Both the position numbers and the translations under genes were made by a program. From Methylococcaceae bacterium (GTDB lineage: Bacteria; Pseudomonadota; Gammaproteobacteria; Methylococcales; Methylomonadaceae): DNA of 64,000 nt. This document shows, piece after piece, positions 18,201 to 27,015 of the stretch. The notes beneath the pieces were generated by a model. It saw only the letters and a list, made by a program, of their open reading frames with translations, had not been told where the DNA came from and searched no databases. Positions within the stretch are counted from its first letter, which is position 1. Each line of letters starts with the position of its first letter. The stretch is from assembly GCA_030693065.1 (NCBI GenBank), contig JAUYBL010000037.1, positions 62,001 to 126,000 of the forward strand, written 5' to 3'.

Positions 18201-18752
18201 ATGAGTAAGCAAAAATTATCATTACAAGATCAGTTGTTAAAGTCAGGTTTGGTAAGTAGTGCCAAAGCTAAGACCATTAAAACTGATAAGCACAAACAGA
18301 CTCGTCAACAACAAAAAAACAACGTCGTAGTGGTGGACGAAACGAAATTGCTGGCTGAACAAGCGCAAGCTGAAAAAATAGCCAGGGACAAAGAGCTGAA
18401 TCAATTGCGTAAATCGCAGGATGAGCAAAAACAATTAGCCGCCCAAGTTAAACAGTTGATTGAACTAAATCGACAGCCCAAAGACGAAAACGGACTGGCG
18501 TACAATTTTAACGACAATAACAAGATTAAAACGGTATATGTTGCCAACGAGATGCGCGAACAGATTATCCAAGGACGTGTCGCAATTGTTAAGTTAGCGG
18601 CGGCCTATGAGGTGGTGTCGGCCGACGTGGCTCAAAAAATACTGGAGCGTGATGCCAGCAGCGTTATCGTTTTCAATCAGCAAGCTAATAACGCCGCAGA
18701 CTCAGAAGATGCCTATGCGGCTTTTCAGATTCCTGATGATTTGATTTGGTAA
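18201..18752 (+). CDS. DUF2058 (YaiL-like) protein
   Basis: Start chosen at 18201 (MSKQKLSLQDQLLKSGLVS), which matches the conserved N-terminus of DUF2058; the frame is open further upstream, but those residues look non-coding. 183 residues. The N-terminal motif is followed by a highly charged, Lys/Gln-rich coiled segment (about 25-100) and a conserved globular end (about 105-183, YNFNDNNKIKTVYVANEMRE). Proteins of this family are described as nucleic-acid-associated, but the function is not established. Convergent with the diguanylate cyclase gene. Confidence 0.8.
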   Translation: MSKQKLSLQDQLLKSGLVSSAKAKTIKTDKHKQTRQQQKNNVVVVDETKLLAEQAQAEKIARDKELNQLRKSQDEQKQLAAQVKQLIELNRQPKDENGLAYNFNDNNKIKTVYVANEMREQIIQGRVAIVKLAAAYEVVSADVAQKILERDASSVIVFNQQANNAADSEDAYAAFQIPDDLIW

Positions 18753-18771
18753 GCCAATCCTAGCAGTTTGT

Positions 18772-20316
18772 TTACCCTAAACAGCATTGGTTTCGGCCTT
18801 GCTGTTTAGCCTGATACAGCGCTTTGTCAGCGCGTTCAAATACAGTTTCATCGTCATCGCCGGAATGAAAATCGGCAATACCGCAAGAGATAGTGACTAC
18901 CACTGCACTGCCGTTGGAATTAAAGCCGGTTTTTTCAATCGTTGCCCGTAATTGATTGGCTAATATTAATGCCGATTCTTTGTTGGTATTGGGCAGCAAC
19001 ATGGTGAATTCTTCACCGCCAAAGCGTGAAATAAAATCAGTTTCGCGAGAGTGGGCAGCCAATTGTCTGGCAATTAATAACAACACTTTATCGCCAGCCT
19101 TATGACCGTAAGTGTCGTTAATGCGCTTAAAGTGATCAACATCCCAAACTATCAAGCTGAGCGGCGCTTGATAACGTTTCCAGCGCGCTATTTCCGCTTC
19201 TAAGCGTTCATTGTAAGCGGTGCGGTTAGGTAAGCCTGTTAGTGAATCTCTGAAGGCTTGATTGTTGGCGAGAATTAACTTGGATTTCAGCTCGGAAGAT
19301 TCTGATTCCATGTTGGCAATTCTGCCGTTTAGTTCTTCTAGTTGCTGCTTAGTTTTTTGTCGTAGTGATTGTTCGGTTTCACTATGGCGCTGAATTTCTT
19401 GAGTAATTGTTGTCAATCGTTCAGTAATTGCCGCTTTTAAAGGCTCTAGCGAAGTAGCGCTGGCTGAATTGGCTTGTAGCTGCTGCATTTGCGCAGTGAC
19501 TGACTGGTCGTGATGACTACGGCTCTCTGCGGTTTCCGTGGCAACTGAACTGACACCAATCAACGCTAAGCTGACTTCCGCGAGCTTATCGGTGAGTACA
19601 CCCAGAAATTTGTCGACATCTTGTTGTTCTGCTTGATTGTATTGGGTGATTTTCAGCAGTAAATCGACGGATTTATTGAGTACCGGTTCAAAAATCTCCG
19701 TGGATTGAGACGACTCAATTAATAATTGTTTGACCGTTTGCGCTTGTCTTTCAAAGACCCCAGGAATTTTGATGCCTTCAAGCAGGTGCAGTAATTGCCT
19801 GCTGACAATTTCTGTATCGATATGGCTACTAATAAGACCGTCAATAGGACTGGTTTGATGCTCTGATTCCAGGGCATTAAGTAAGGTGCTAAAAAGTTGA
19901 TTGGTGTTTTCGAACTGGTTGTCTTCGGCTTGCTTTTTTGCGTTGTGCAGCAAATGTTGATGGGTCGGAGAAGAATATTGCTGCAGTAAAAAATCAATCA
20001 GCAATCCAGCATCCAGCTGATGATTTTGGGGTGGTGTGTTTTGCAGCTGGGCGACGGCTTGGGTAAAGTTTTCCAGTTCAGCTTTGAGTTTATGGCTGTC
20101 AATGCCAGCTTTTAACTGTTCTCTGATGCGCTTTAAATGCGGATCCAGTTGGCGGTCAAAGCCAGTGGCTGCGATCGACAAGCGGATAATGGCCCGACAC
20201 AATAGTTGTTCGTGCTCTTGACGGCCTTTATCGGCTTGTTCTTGATCATCCAGCAGCTCCAGGTATTTTTCCCGCCACTTGTCTTTGTCATCAACTTCTT
20301 TTTTTGAGAAAAACAT
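18772..20316 (-). CDS. Diguanylate cyclase (GGDEF) with long coiled-coil sensor region
   Basis: The protein has 514 residues. The N-terminal ~330 residues are helical and coiled, with no recognised sensor domain, and lack membrane helices. The C-terminal GGDEF domain (about 350-514) has DVDHFKRINDTYGHKAGDK, the active site RFGGEEF (about 430), and RETD exactly five residues before it, the inhibitory c-di-GMP site. It should make cyclic di-GMP from two GTP in the cytoplasm, with product inhibition. It lies 45 bases downstream of dsbA on the same strand. c-di-GMP commonly controls adhesins and polysaccharide, both encoded nearby, but a direct link is speculative. Confidence 0.92.
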   Translation of the reverse strand: MFFSKKEVDDKDKWREKYLELLDDQEQADKGRQEHEQLLCRAIIRLSIAATGFDRQLDPHLKRIREQLKAGIDSHKLKAELENFTQAVAQLQNTPPQNHQLDAGLLIDFLLQQYSSPTHQHLLHNAKKQAEDNQFENTNQLFSTLLNALESEHQTSPIDGLISSHIDTEIVSRQLLHLLEGIKIPGVFERQAQTVKQLLIESSQSTEIFEPVLNKSVDLLLKITQYNQAEQQDVDKFLGVLTDKLAEVSLALIGVSSVATETAESRSHHDQSVTAQMQQLQANSASATSLEPLKAAITERLTTITQEIQRHSETEQSLRQKTKQQLEELNGRIANMESESSELKSKLILANNQAFRDSLTGLPNRTAYNERLEAEIARWKRYQAPLSLIVWDVDHFKRINDTYGHKAGDKVLLLIARQLAAHSRETDFISRFGGEEFTMLLPNTNKESALILANQLRATIEKTGFNSNGSAVVVTISCGIADFHSGDDDETVFERADKALYQAKQQGRNQCCLG

Positions 20317-20361
20317 ATTAAATCCGGCAGCGTCAACAGTAGTTCGTTATGTCGCTAGTAA

Positions 20362-20979
20362 TTATTTAGCGCTACTTTCTTGTTTGATCAATTGATTGAT
20401 GACATCAATCATTTTTTCTTGTGAACCAGCGAGCGTGCCGTTAGTTCTATATTTGCCATTGACGATGATGGCCGGGACGCCATTAACGCCATAACGGGCG
20501 GCCATGGTTTTCGCTTGGCGCATTTTGGCATCGACTAAAAATGAATTGTAGTTAGTGCGAAAATCGCTTTCCTTGACACCATGAGCGACAAAAAATTTAG
20601 CCAATTCATCTTCTGTTTCAAGTGATTGCTTGGCTTGCACGGCATCAAAAAGATCAGAATGGACTTTGTCGACTACCCCGAGCGCTTCGGCGGTGAAATA
20701 AGCTTTGGCGTGTTTGCCCCAAAGTTCGCTGAAAACTGCAGGCTGGCGAATAAATTCAACATTCTTGGGCAATGTCTTGGCCCATTTTGATAATAAAGGT
20801 TCAAAGCTATAGCAGTGCGGGCAACCGTACCAAAAGAACTCAATGACTTCGATTTTGTCGGTACTTTTAGTGGGTTGTGCGGGAGTTACGGCTTCATAAC
20901 CAACAGTTTCGGCATTGATTATTGAAGTAAAGCTAAGCATTAGAGTGAACAATGCTGAGGCTATAATTTTTTTGTACAT
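20362..20979 (-). CDS. dsbA: Periplasmic thiol:disulfide interchange protein DsbA
   Basis: Start chosen at 20979 (MYKKIIASAL) because AGGAG lies 8 bases upstream; the frame extends 14 codons further without support. 205 residues. A signal peptide ends near INA. The thioredoxin fold has the active site CPHC (Cys53/Cys56, in FFWYGCPHCYSFEP), an inserted helical domain, and the cis-proline loop NGVPAIIVNG. It oxidises Cys pairs of exported proteins. It lies between cytochrome c4 and the GGDEF gene. Possible local substrates are the exoprotein C-terminus and the PEP-CTERM-like protein. Confidence 0.95.
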   Translation of the reverse strand: MYKKIIASALFTLMLSFTSIINAETVGYEAVTPAQPTKSTDKIEVIEFFWYGCPHCYSFEPLLSKWAKTLPKNVEFIRQPAVFSELWGKHAKAYFTAEALGVVDKVHSDLFDAVQAKQSLETEDELAKFFVAHGVKESDFRTNYNSFLVDAKMRQAKTMAARYGVNGVPAIIVNGKYRTNGTLAGSQEKMIDVINQLIKQESSAK

Positions 20980-21023
20980 TGTTAAATTCTCCTGATCTAT
21001 TAATTGGTGATGTGGCTGCACAA

Positions 21024-21704
21024 TTATTTCATGGTCGATATTTTGTATGAGACGGCTTTGATTTCTTCATCGGTCATTTTTTTAGCGATCATGTGCATGA
21101 TATTTTCGGGATTGTTACTGCGTTCATCAGATTTGAAATCATTAAGTGCTTTGATGAGGTAATCAGCATGCTGTGATTTTAATGCCGGAAAAGAAGCCGG
21201 CTTGTTGCCTTCTCCATAAGGACCATGACAAGCGATACATGCGGAAACTGCTCTAGGAATGTCGCCATTGCGGTATAAATTGCCGCCTTGGGCCAGCAGT
21301 GTTTCGATCGTTGCGGGTTTTTTGGCGGTGCCGTCTTCTGCTTTGACATCGTCGTCATCACTAGGCGGAAGGGTAGGTTCCGCATTGGCAGACACTTTTT
21401 GTGCGGCATAATAGTCGGCAATTTCAGCAATATCTTCGTCTGATAAGGCCATAGCCAATGGCGACATAACGGCATTTTTGCGGACACCTTCTTTAAAAGC
21501 ACGAAGCTGCTGAGCTAGATAAGAACTGTGTTGTTGAGCAAGCTTTGGAAATGTTGGGATCAAACTGTTGCCATCTTCACCGTGGCAGGCCGCGCAAGCG
21601 GTGGCCTTTTGTTTGCCAGCGGCAATATTACCTTGAGCTTGAACAAGGCTTGATACACTGGTCAGTGCCAGAGTGATTGAAAGTGCCAGCAGATGGTTCT
21701 TCAT
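21024..21704 (-). CDS. Dihaem cytochrome c4
   Basis: The protein has 226 residues. A signal peptide ends near VQA. Two similar c-type domains follow, each with a CxxCH haem site: CAACH (Cys37-His41) and CIACH in the second half, with later Met ligand regions (MSPLAMALS; NIMHMIAKKM). A longer-than-usual acidic linker (SDDDDVKAEDG) joins the domains. In this family the protein is a periplasmic electron carrier to terminal oxidases; it could also feed the cd1 protein encoded at 39 kb. It is the first gene of a minus-strand run with dsbA and the diguanylate cyclase, and is divergent from engB. Confidence 0.93.
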   Translation of the reverse strand: MKNHLLALSITLALTSVSSLVQAQGNIAAGKQKATACAACHGEDGNSLIPTFPKLAQQHSSYLAQQLRAFKEGVRKNAVMSPLAMALSDEDIAEIADYYAAQKVSANAEPTLPPSDDDDVKAEDGTAKKPATIETLLAQGGNLYRNGDIPRAVSACIACHGPYGEGNKPASFPALKSQHADYLIKALNDFKSDERSNNPENIMHMIAKKMTDEEIKAVSYKISTMK

Positions 21705-21813
21705 CAGGTTCCCCTTCGGAATAATATGATCAGTTATGGTAGCCTGTGTCGATACATGGCCGCCAAATTGTGGCCGAATTCTACTCTAATTGACACAGCT
21801 AAGCGAGACAGCG

Positions 21814-22446
21814 ATGAATCCAATCTACATCCAAGCAAAATTTATTAATAGTTCGCCACATCTCAAGGACACGCCGCCGGATCAGGGGCTGGAAGTGGCA
21901 TTTGCCGGGCGCTCCAATGCCGGTAAATCTAGCGCGATTAATACGCTGACGCGGCAAAATTCGTTGGCCAGAATCAGTAAAACGCCAGGTAGAACGCAAA
22001 TGCTCAACTTTTTTGAAATTAATGAGCAACAACGGTTTGTCGATTTGCCAGGGTATGGTTATGCAAAAGTGCCGTTAGAAGTGAAGAAAAAATGGCATGA
22101 ATTGATGGAAACGTATCTCACCCAGCGTAAATCTTTATGTGCAATTATTTTGGTAATGGACGTGCGTCATCCCTTGACTGAGTTTGACTGGAAAATGGTT
22201 GAGTGGTGTGAACACACTGGCTTGCCACTGCATGTGCTATTAACTAAGGCCGATAAATTGGCTTACGGTGCGTCTAAAAATACTTTATTACAAGTACAAC
22301 GCGAGCTTAGTCATGTCAGTTTTCCAGTGACTATCCAGTTGTTTTCAGCATTGAAAAAAACCGGTATTGATGAAGTACATGCAGCACTTGATCGTTTGTT
22401 TAAACCTTTTCAAGATGATCAAAGCGGAATTTCAAACCCTTCTTGA
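21814..22446 (+). CDS. engB: Ribosome biogenesis GTP-binding protein EngB (YsxC/YihA)
   Basis: Start chosen at the ATG giving MNPIYIQAKFI; the frame is open slightly upstream via TTG only. 210 residues, normal for the family. G1 GRSNAGKSSAINTL, G2 region KTPGRTQMLNFF, G3 DLPGYGYAKV, G4 TKADKL and G5 FSALKK are all present. It is a cytoplasmic GTPase needed for 50S subunit assembly. Its 3' end overlaps the convergent MBL-hydrolase gene by 28 bases. Confidence 0.96.
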   Translation: MNPIYIQAKFINSSPHLKDTPPDQGLEVAFAGRSNAGKSSAINTLTRQNSLARISKTPGRTQMLNFFEINEQQRFVDLPGYGYAKVPLEVKKKWHELMETYLTQRKSLCAIILVMDVRHPLTEFDWKMVEWCEHTGLPLHVLLTKADKLAYGASKNTLLQVQRELSHVSFPVTIQLFSALKKTGIDEVHAALDRLFKPFQDDQSGISNPS

Positions 22447-23300
22447 GCTAACTCGAAGTCAAAGCCGACCGCTGGATATTGCTGCAGTAAGGATTGATAA
22501 ATAACATCCAGATCTGCATCGGTGCGGGTCGGTTCATGGTGGGTAAAAAATAGTTTTTTCACCTTGGCGGCTGTTGCCAGTTGGATCGCCGAAGCATAAG
22601 TTCCATGTCCCCAGCCTCGTTTTGATACATATTCGCTGACGGTGTAAGAGGAGTCGACAATCAGTGCATCGACATTCGCCATCGCGGTGACAACTTCCTG
22701 CCATTTTTCCTCAATTAACACCTGAAATTGCTCATATTCCTCGTCTTCAGGACTATAGATATTTAGCTCAGGCTCATAGTCGCCGGTAAAAAATAGCGAT
22801 TGTCCGTCGCAATCAACACGATAACCAAAATTGAGTACCGGATGACTGAGCACTATCGGCGTTATGGTAGCCTTGCCAATGTTAATCGGAACGCCTGGAA
22901 TGAGGGTTTTATATTCGACACGCGCATTGAGCTGGGCCTCGCGTATCGGGAAAAAGCTGTATTGCAGTTGCACCGTCAGTGCCCGGCTAATGCCTTCACC
23001 GGTGACCGGATCTTGGCTGCCGTAAATAGTAATGCGATTATTACTAATAAATATCGGGGTGAAAAACGGTAAGCCCTGAATGTGATCCCAATGCGTGTGG
23101 GTTATGAAAATATTGGCATGAATAGGCATTTCTTTTAACAAGCTCTGCGCCAATGCGTGTATGCCGGTGCCGGCATCAAGAATGAATAAGTCGTTATCGT
23201 CAGTCCTGATTTCAATGCAGGTAGTATTGCCGCCGTATTTAACAGTGCGAGGGCCTGGCGTCGGGATTGAACCTCTTACGCCCCAGAATTTGAATTTCAT
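22419..23300 (-). CDS. MBL-fold metallohydrolase
   Basis: The protein has 293 residues. It starts MKFKFWGVRGSIPTPGP, the typical opening of a widespread MBL subgroup related to PhnP and cAMP phosphodiesterase. The metal motif is HTHWDH (68-73), with later ligands in LSHP, FTGDYEP and FFTHHEP. The substrate is not predictable; cyclic nucleotide or phosphodiester hydrolysis is possible. It lies 14 bases downstream of the HDOD gene on the same strand, and its 3' end overlaps engB. Confidence 0.88.
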   Translation of the reverse strand: MKFKFWGVRGSIPTPGPRTVKYGGNTTCIEIRTDDNDLFILDAGTGIHALAQSLLKEMPIHANIFITHTHWDHIQGLPFFTPIFISNNRITIYGSQDPVTGEGISRALTVQLQYSFFPIREAQLNARVEYKTLIPGVPINIGKATITPIVLSHPVLNFGYRVDCDGQSLFFTGDYEPELNIYSPEDEEYEQFQVLIEEKWQEVVTAMANVDALIVDSSYTVSEYVSKRGWGHGTYASAIQLATAAKVKKLFFTHHEPTRTDADLDVIYQSLLQQYPAVGFDFELAQEGFEIPL

Positions 23301-23314
23301 TGCTTGCCCTTGTC

Positions 23315-24187
23315 TTAAAGGTGAATAAACGATTGTGCCTCAGTTTTTATAGCCTGTAGATCGCCTAAGCTTTCAATCAGCGGCTGCATGGCAAAATCAG
23401 CAGGTAACTCATGTTGTAAGCCAAAACGCGCCGCCGTGGCTTCCGAAAACGACTCTAATACCGGATTGCCGCCATCACCAAAGCGCAAATGTTTGCTGAT
23501 TTGATTAGCGGCAAACACGCAGTCCTCTAATGCCGATTTGGCACCGCCACTATCATGATGATGCGCAATGGCTGCAATCAATTGTTCGGACAAGCCCCAT
23601 TTTTCGGCTAGGATTTTTCCAGCTTGGGCGTGATTGATACCGATAAATTCAAGTTCTGTTTCGTGTAAAGGCACCTGCAGTAAGTTGCTTTTTTCTAGCG
23701 CCATCTTGAATTCGATCGGCATGAATTCAGTGAACACCACTTTACCAAAATCATGCAGTAAACCAGCCACAAAACTGTCGCTACATTCGCTTGGCGAACA
23801 CCTCAAACGCTCAGCGAGCTGTTTACTGATCGCGGCCGTGGTTAATGCATGCAGCAAAAATTGAGCAGTATTGAAGTTGGCTTTATTTTGAGTATCCAGC
23901 ATGCCCATGGCGGCAACGCCCAAGGCCAGATTTTTTATGGTGTTTAAGCCAATATGTACCACAGCTCTTTGGACTGAGGTGATTTTTTTGGGTAAGCCAT
24001 AAAACGCCGAATTGATGGCTTTAAGTATTTTAACCGTCATCACCGGATCACATTCGATCACCCTAACAATATCTTTGGCTGACGCGTTGATATCGTTAGT
24101 CAGATGCACTACTTGCTGCACGCTTTTAGGAAACGCGGGCATTCTGTCTACGCAGGCAATGAGTTTGTCGTTGTCTAGCTGGGTCAT
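23315..24187 (-). CDS. HDOD-domain signalling protein
   Basis: The protein has 290 residues. Nearly all of it is one HDOD domain (start LIACVDRMPAFPKSVQQVVHL; FVAGLLHDFGKVVFTEF; IAAIAHHHD). HDOD proteins resemble HD phosphohydrolases and act mainly as signalling scaffolds in c-di-GMP, stress and motility circuits. Here LLHDFGK keeps the HD pair. It is part of a tight minus-strand run polA, HDOD, MBL (30 and 14 bases apart). Function beyond the domain is unknown. Confidence 0.9.
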   Translation of the reverse strand: MTQLDNDKLIACVDRMPAFPKSVQQVVHLTNDINASAKDIVRVIECDPVMTVKILKAINSAFYGLPKKITSVQRAVVHIGLNTIKNLALGVAAMGMLDTQNKANFNTAQFLLHALTTAAISKQLAERLRCSPSECSDSFVAGLLHDFGKVVFTEFMPIEFKMALEKSNLLQVPLHETELEFIGINHAQAGKILAEKWGLSEQLIAAIAHHHDSGGAKSALEDCVFAANQISKHLRFGDGGNPVLESFSEATAARFGLQHELPADFAMQPLIESLGDLQAIKTEAQSFIHL

Positions 24188-24217
24188 GGCAACAGCGATT
24201 AAGGGCGGATAAGCATG

Positions 24218-26962
24218 TTAGTGCGCTTCATCCCAATTATTACCGACACCTATATCGACAATAAGCGGCACTGCGAGCTCAGCGGCTGAACTCATAATAT
24301 CCCTGATTTTGGTGATGCATTGCTCTAGCTGAGGTTCGGCGATTTCAAAGACCAATTCATCATGCACCTGCATCAATATTTTGGCATCGGGAGTTGTTTG
24401 CTGCAGCCAATGATCGGTAGCCAGCATTGCACGCTTGATGATGTCCGCCGCCGTGCCTTGCATTGGCGCATTGATGGCCGTGCGTTCGGCATACTGGCGG
24501 CGCGGGGCATTTTTTGAATTGATTTCCGGTAAATACAGGCGTCGCCCGAACAACGTTTCGACATAACCTTGCGCGCGGGCTTGTTCGCGGATGTTATCCA
24601 TGTAGTCTTTTACCCCCGGATAACGGGCAAAATATAAGTCGATGTAAGCTTGTGCTTGGCTACGGGATAAGCCCAATTGCTGCGCCAAACCAAATGACGA
24701 CATGCCGTAAATCAAGCCAAAGTTAATGGCTTTGGCCGAGCGGCGCAAATCGTTGGTAACTTGATCAGGCGCGACGCCGAATACTTCTGCCGCCGTAGCA
24801 CGATGCACGTCCTGGCCTTCACCGAAGGCTTTCAATAATCCGGCATCAGCGGATAAATGCGCCATGATGCGCAATTCAATTTGCGAATAATCGGCCGCGA
24901 CCATTTTGTAGCCATCCGGGGCAATAAAGGCTTGGCGAATTTTACGACCTTCTTCGCTTCGAATGGGGATGTTCTGCAAGTTTGGGTCGGATGACGACAA
25001 TCTGCCGGTCGCCGCGACCGCTTGGTGGTATGAGGTATGCACCCGGCCGGTTTTGGCATCGACCTGTTGCGGCAGTTTGTCGGTATAAGTCGACTTTAAT
25101 TTGCTTAAGCTGCGATGTTCAAGAATCAGCTTAGGCAGCGGGTAGGTTAAGGCCAGTTCCTGCAACACTGATTCATCGGTGGATGGCTGTCCTTTAGGAG
25201 TTTTCTTTAAAACCGGCAGTTTTTGTTGGTCGTAAAGAATTTCCTGAATCTGTTTTGGCGAGCCCAGGTTGAACGCTTGTCCGGCCAGATCATGAGCGTG
25301 ATGCTCAATCGACATCATTTTACTGGCCAGCTCCAGGCTTTGCTGATCGAGCATGGCGGTATCAATCAACACGCCCTGACTTTCGATGCGCGCCAGTACG
25401 CTGATTAACGGTACTTCCAGTTCAGTGTAAAGTTTAAGCAGGCTCGGATGTTGCTGTAGTCTGCTGTTCAACACCTCATGCAAACGCAAGGTAATGTCGG
25501 CATCTTCTGCTGCATAAGGCGTGGCTGCTTCGATAGCCACTTCCTGAAAACCGATCTGCTTGGCGCCTTTGCCTGCGACATCTTCATAGTGGATGGTGTC
25601 CAAATCCAAATAGGCTTTGGCCAGATCGTCCATGTTGTGTTTGCTGGCGGTGCTGTTTAACACATACGATTCCAGCATGGTGTCATGGGCAATGCCGCGT
25701 AAGTTAATCCCGTGATTGGCCAGTACATGGCTGTCGTATTTCAGGTTTTGTCCCAGCTTGGCGTGAGTGGGGCTTTCCAGTAAGGGTCGCAATTTTTCCA
25801 GAACTTCTTTTCGATCAAGCTGCTCAGGTACGCCCGGATAATCGTGCGCTAACGGCACATAGGCCGCTTCGCCGGGAGTTATCGCAAAAGACACGCCGAC
25901 TATTTGGGCTTTACTGTAATCAAGACTGGTGGTTTCGGTATCAAAGGCAAATAACTCGGCACGATTGAGTCTTTCCAACCAGCTATCGAACTGTGCCCAG
26001 TTCGAAATGGTTGTGTAGTTGGTTTGCTTGGGTGCCGTGGGTGGAGCGACTTCAATGTCAAAAAGGCTTGCTGAGTCGGGTGTTGCCGGCGGTGCAGATA
26101 CTGAGTTATCGATGAGTTTTAGCCAGCTTGAAAAACCCAACTCGGCCAATAAGTTTTTCAGCTCCGCTTTGTCCATGGGCTGCTGTTTTAAATCATCCAT
26201 GTGGTATGGCAAATCAAGATCGCACTTGATGGTGGTCAGTTGTTTGGACAGCGGTAACTGGTCTAAGCTGGCACGCAAATTCTCACCGATTTTACCGGTG
26301 ATTTGGTCGGCATGCGCCATCAGGTTTTCCAGCGTTTCGTATTGCTCCAGCCATTTTGCCGCGGTTTTGGGGCCAACTTTAGGCACGCCGGGAATGTTGT
26401 CGACGGTATCGCCGATCAAGGCCAGGTAATCGACAATCTGTTCCGGCTTGACGCCGAATTTATCGATCACGCCTTGCCTGTCCATGCGTGTATCAGACAT
26501 GGTGTTTTCCAGAATGATGTGCTCGGTGACCAGCTGCGCCATGTCTTTGTCGCCAGTAGAAATGATCACGCCATAACCCTGTTGCTCGGCATGTTGCGCC
26601 AGCACGCCCAATACATCGTCGGCTTCTACGCCGGATTCCATAATCAACGGTAGGCCCATGGCGCGAATCACGTTATGCAGCGGCTCGATTTGCACCCGCA
26701 AATCATCTGGCATCGGCGGCCGGTGCGCTTTGTATTGATCATAAAGATCGTTACGAAAAGTCTTGCCGGGAGCATCGAAGACCACGGTAATGTAATCGCT
26801 GTGGTATTCGGCAATCAGCTTGCGCAGCATACTGGTCACGCCGTGGATGGCGTTGGTCGGTAAGCCCCGCGGGCTGGTTAAAGGTGGAATAGCATGGTAG
26901 GCGCGGAATAAAAAAGAAGATCCATCTACCAAAATCAGGCGTTGTCTTGTGGGCTCGGACAT
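24218..26962 (-). CDS. polA: DNA polymerase I
   Basis: The protein has 914 residues, full length. A 5'-3' exonuclease (1-290) has LILVDGSSFLFRAYHA, the acidic motifs VEADDVLG and GDKDMAQL, and IPGVPKVGPKTAAKWL. A 3'-5' exonuclease (about 335-520) keeps FDTETTSLDY and the DED(Y/D) acidic residues, so proofreading looks intact. The polymerase domain (about 530-914) has motif A DYSQIELRI, motif B RRSAKAINFGLIYGMS and motif C MQVHDELVFE. Role: Okazaki-fragment processing and repair. It sits 53 bases downstream of relA on the same strand. Confidence 0.97.
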   Translation of the reverse strand: MSEPTRQRLILVDGSSFLFRAYHAIPPLTSPRGLPTNAIHGVTSMLRKLIAEYHSDYITVVFDAPGKTFRNDLYDQYKAHRPPMPDDLRVQIEPLHNVIRAMGLPLIMESGVEADDVLGVLAQHAEQQGYGVIISTGDKDMAQLVTEHIILENTMSDTRMDRQGVIDKFGVKPEQIVDYLALIGDTVDNIPGVPKVGPKTAAKWLEQYETLENLMAHADQITGKIGENLRASLDQLPLSKQLTTIKCDLDLPYHMDDLKQQPMDKAELKNLLAELGFSSWLKLIDNSVSAPPATPDSASLFDIEVAPPTAPKQTNYTTISNWAQFDSWLERLNRAELFAFDTETTSLDYSKAQIVGVSFAITPGEAAYVPLAHDYPGVPEQLDRKEVLEKLRPLLESPTHAKLGQNLKYDSHVLANHGINLRGIAHDTMLESYVLNSTASKHNMDDLAKAYLDLDTIHYEDVAGKGAKQIGFQEVAIEAATPYAAEDADITLRLHEVLNSRLQQHPSLLKLYTELEVPLISVLARIESQGVLIDTAMLDQQSLELASKMMSIEHHAHDLAGQAFNLGSPKQIQEILYDQQKLPVLKKTPKGQPSTDESVLQELALTYPLPKLILEHRSLSKLKSTYTDKLPQQVDAKTGRVHTSYHQAVAATGRLSSSDPNLQNIPIRSEEGRKIRQAFIAPDGYKMVAADYSQIELRIMAHLSADAGLLKAFGEGQDVHRATAAEVFGVAPDQVTNDLRRSAKAINFGLIYGMSSFGLAQQLGLSRSQAQAYIDLYFARYPGVKDYMDNIREQARAQGYVETLFGRRLYLPEINSKNAPRRQYAERTAINAPMQGTAADIIKRAMLATDHWLQQTTPDAKILMQVHDELVFEIAEPQLEQCITKIRDIMSSAAELAVPLIVDIGVGNNWDEAH

Positions 26963-27015
26963 ATAGCGGTTGTTGTAATTATTGTTGGGCTAAGGTGGCG
27001 GATGGGCTAACAATG

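Noticed and set aside
18778-18808. Hairpin TAAACAGCA/TGCTGTTTA as a terminator between the convergent DUF2058 and GGDEF genes
   Set aside because: It lies inside the last codons of the GGDEF gene, has a 13-base loop and no T-run; too weak to call.
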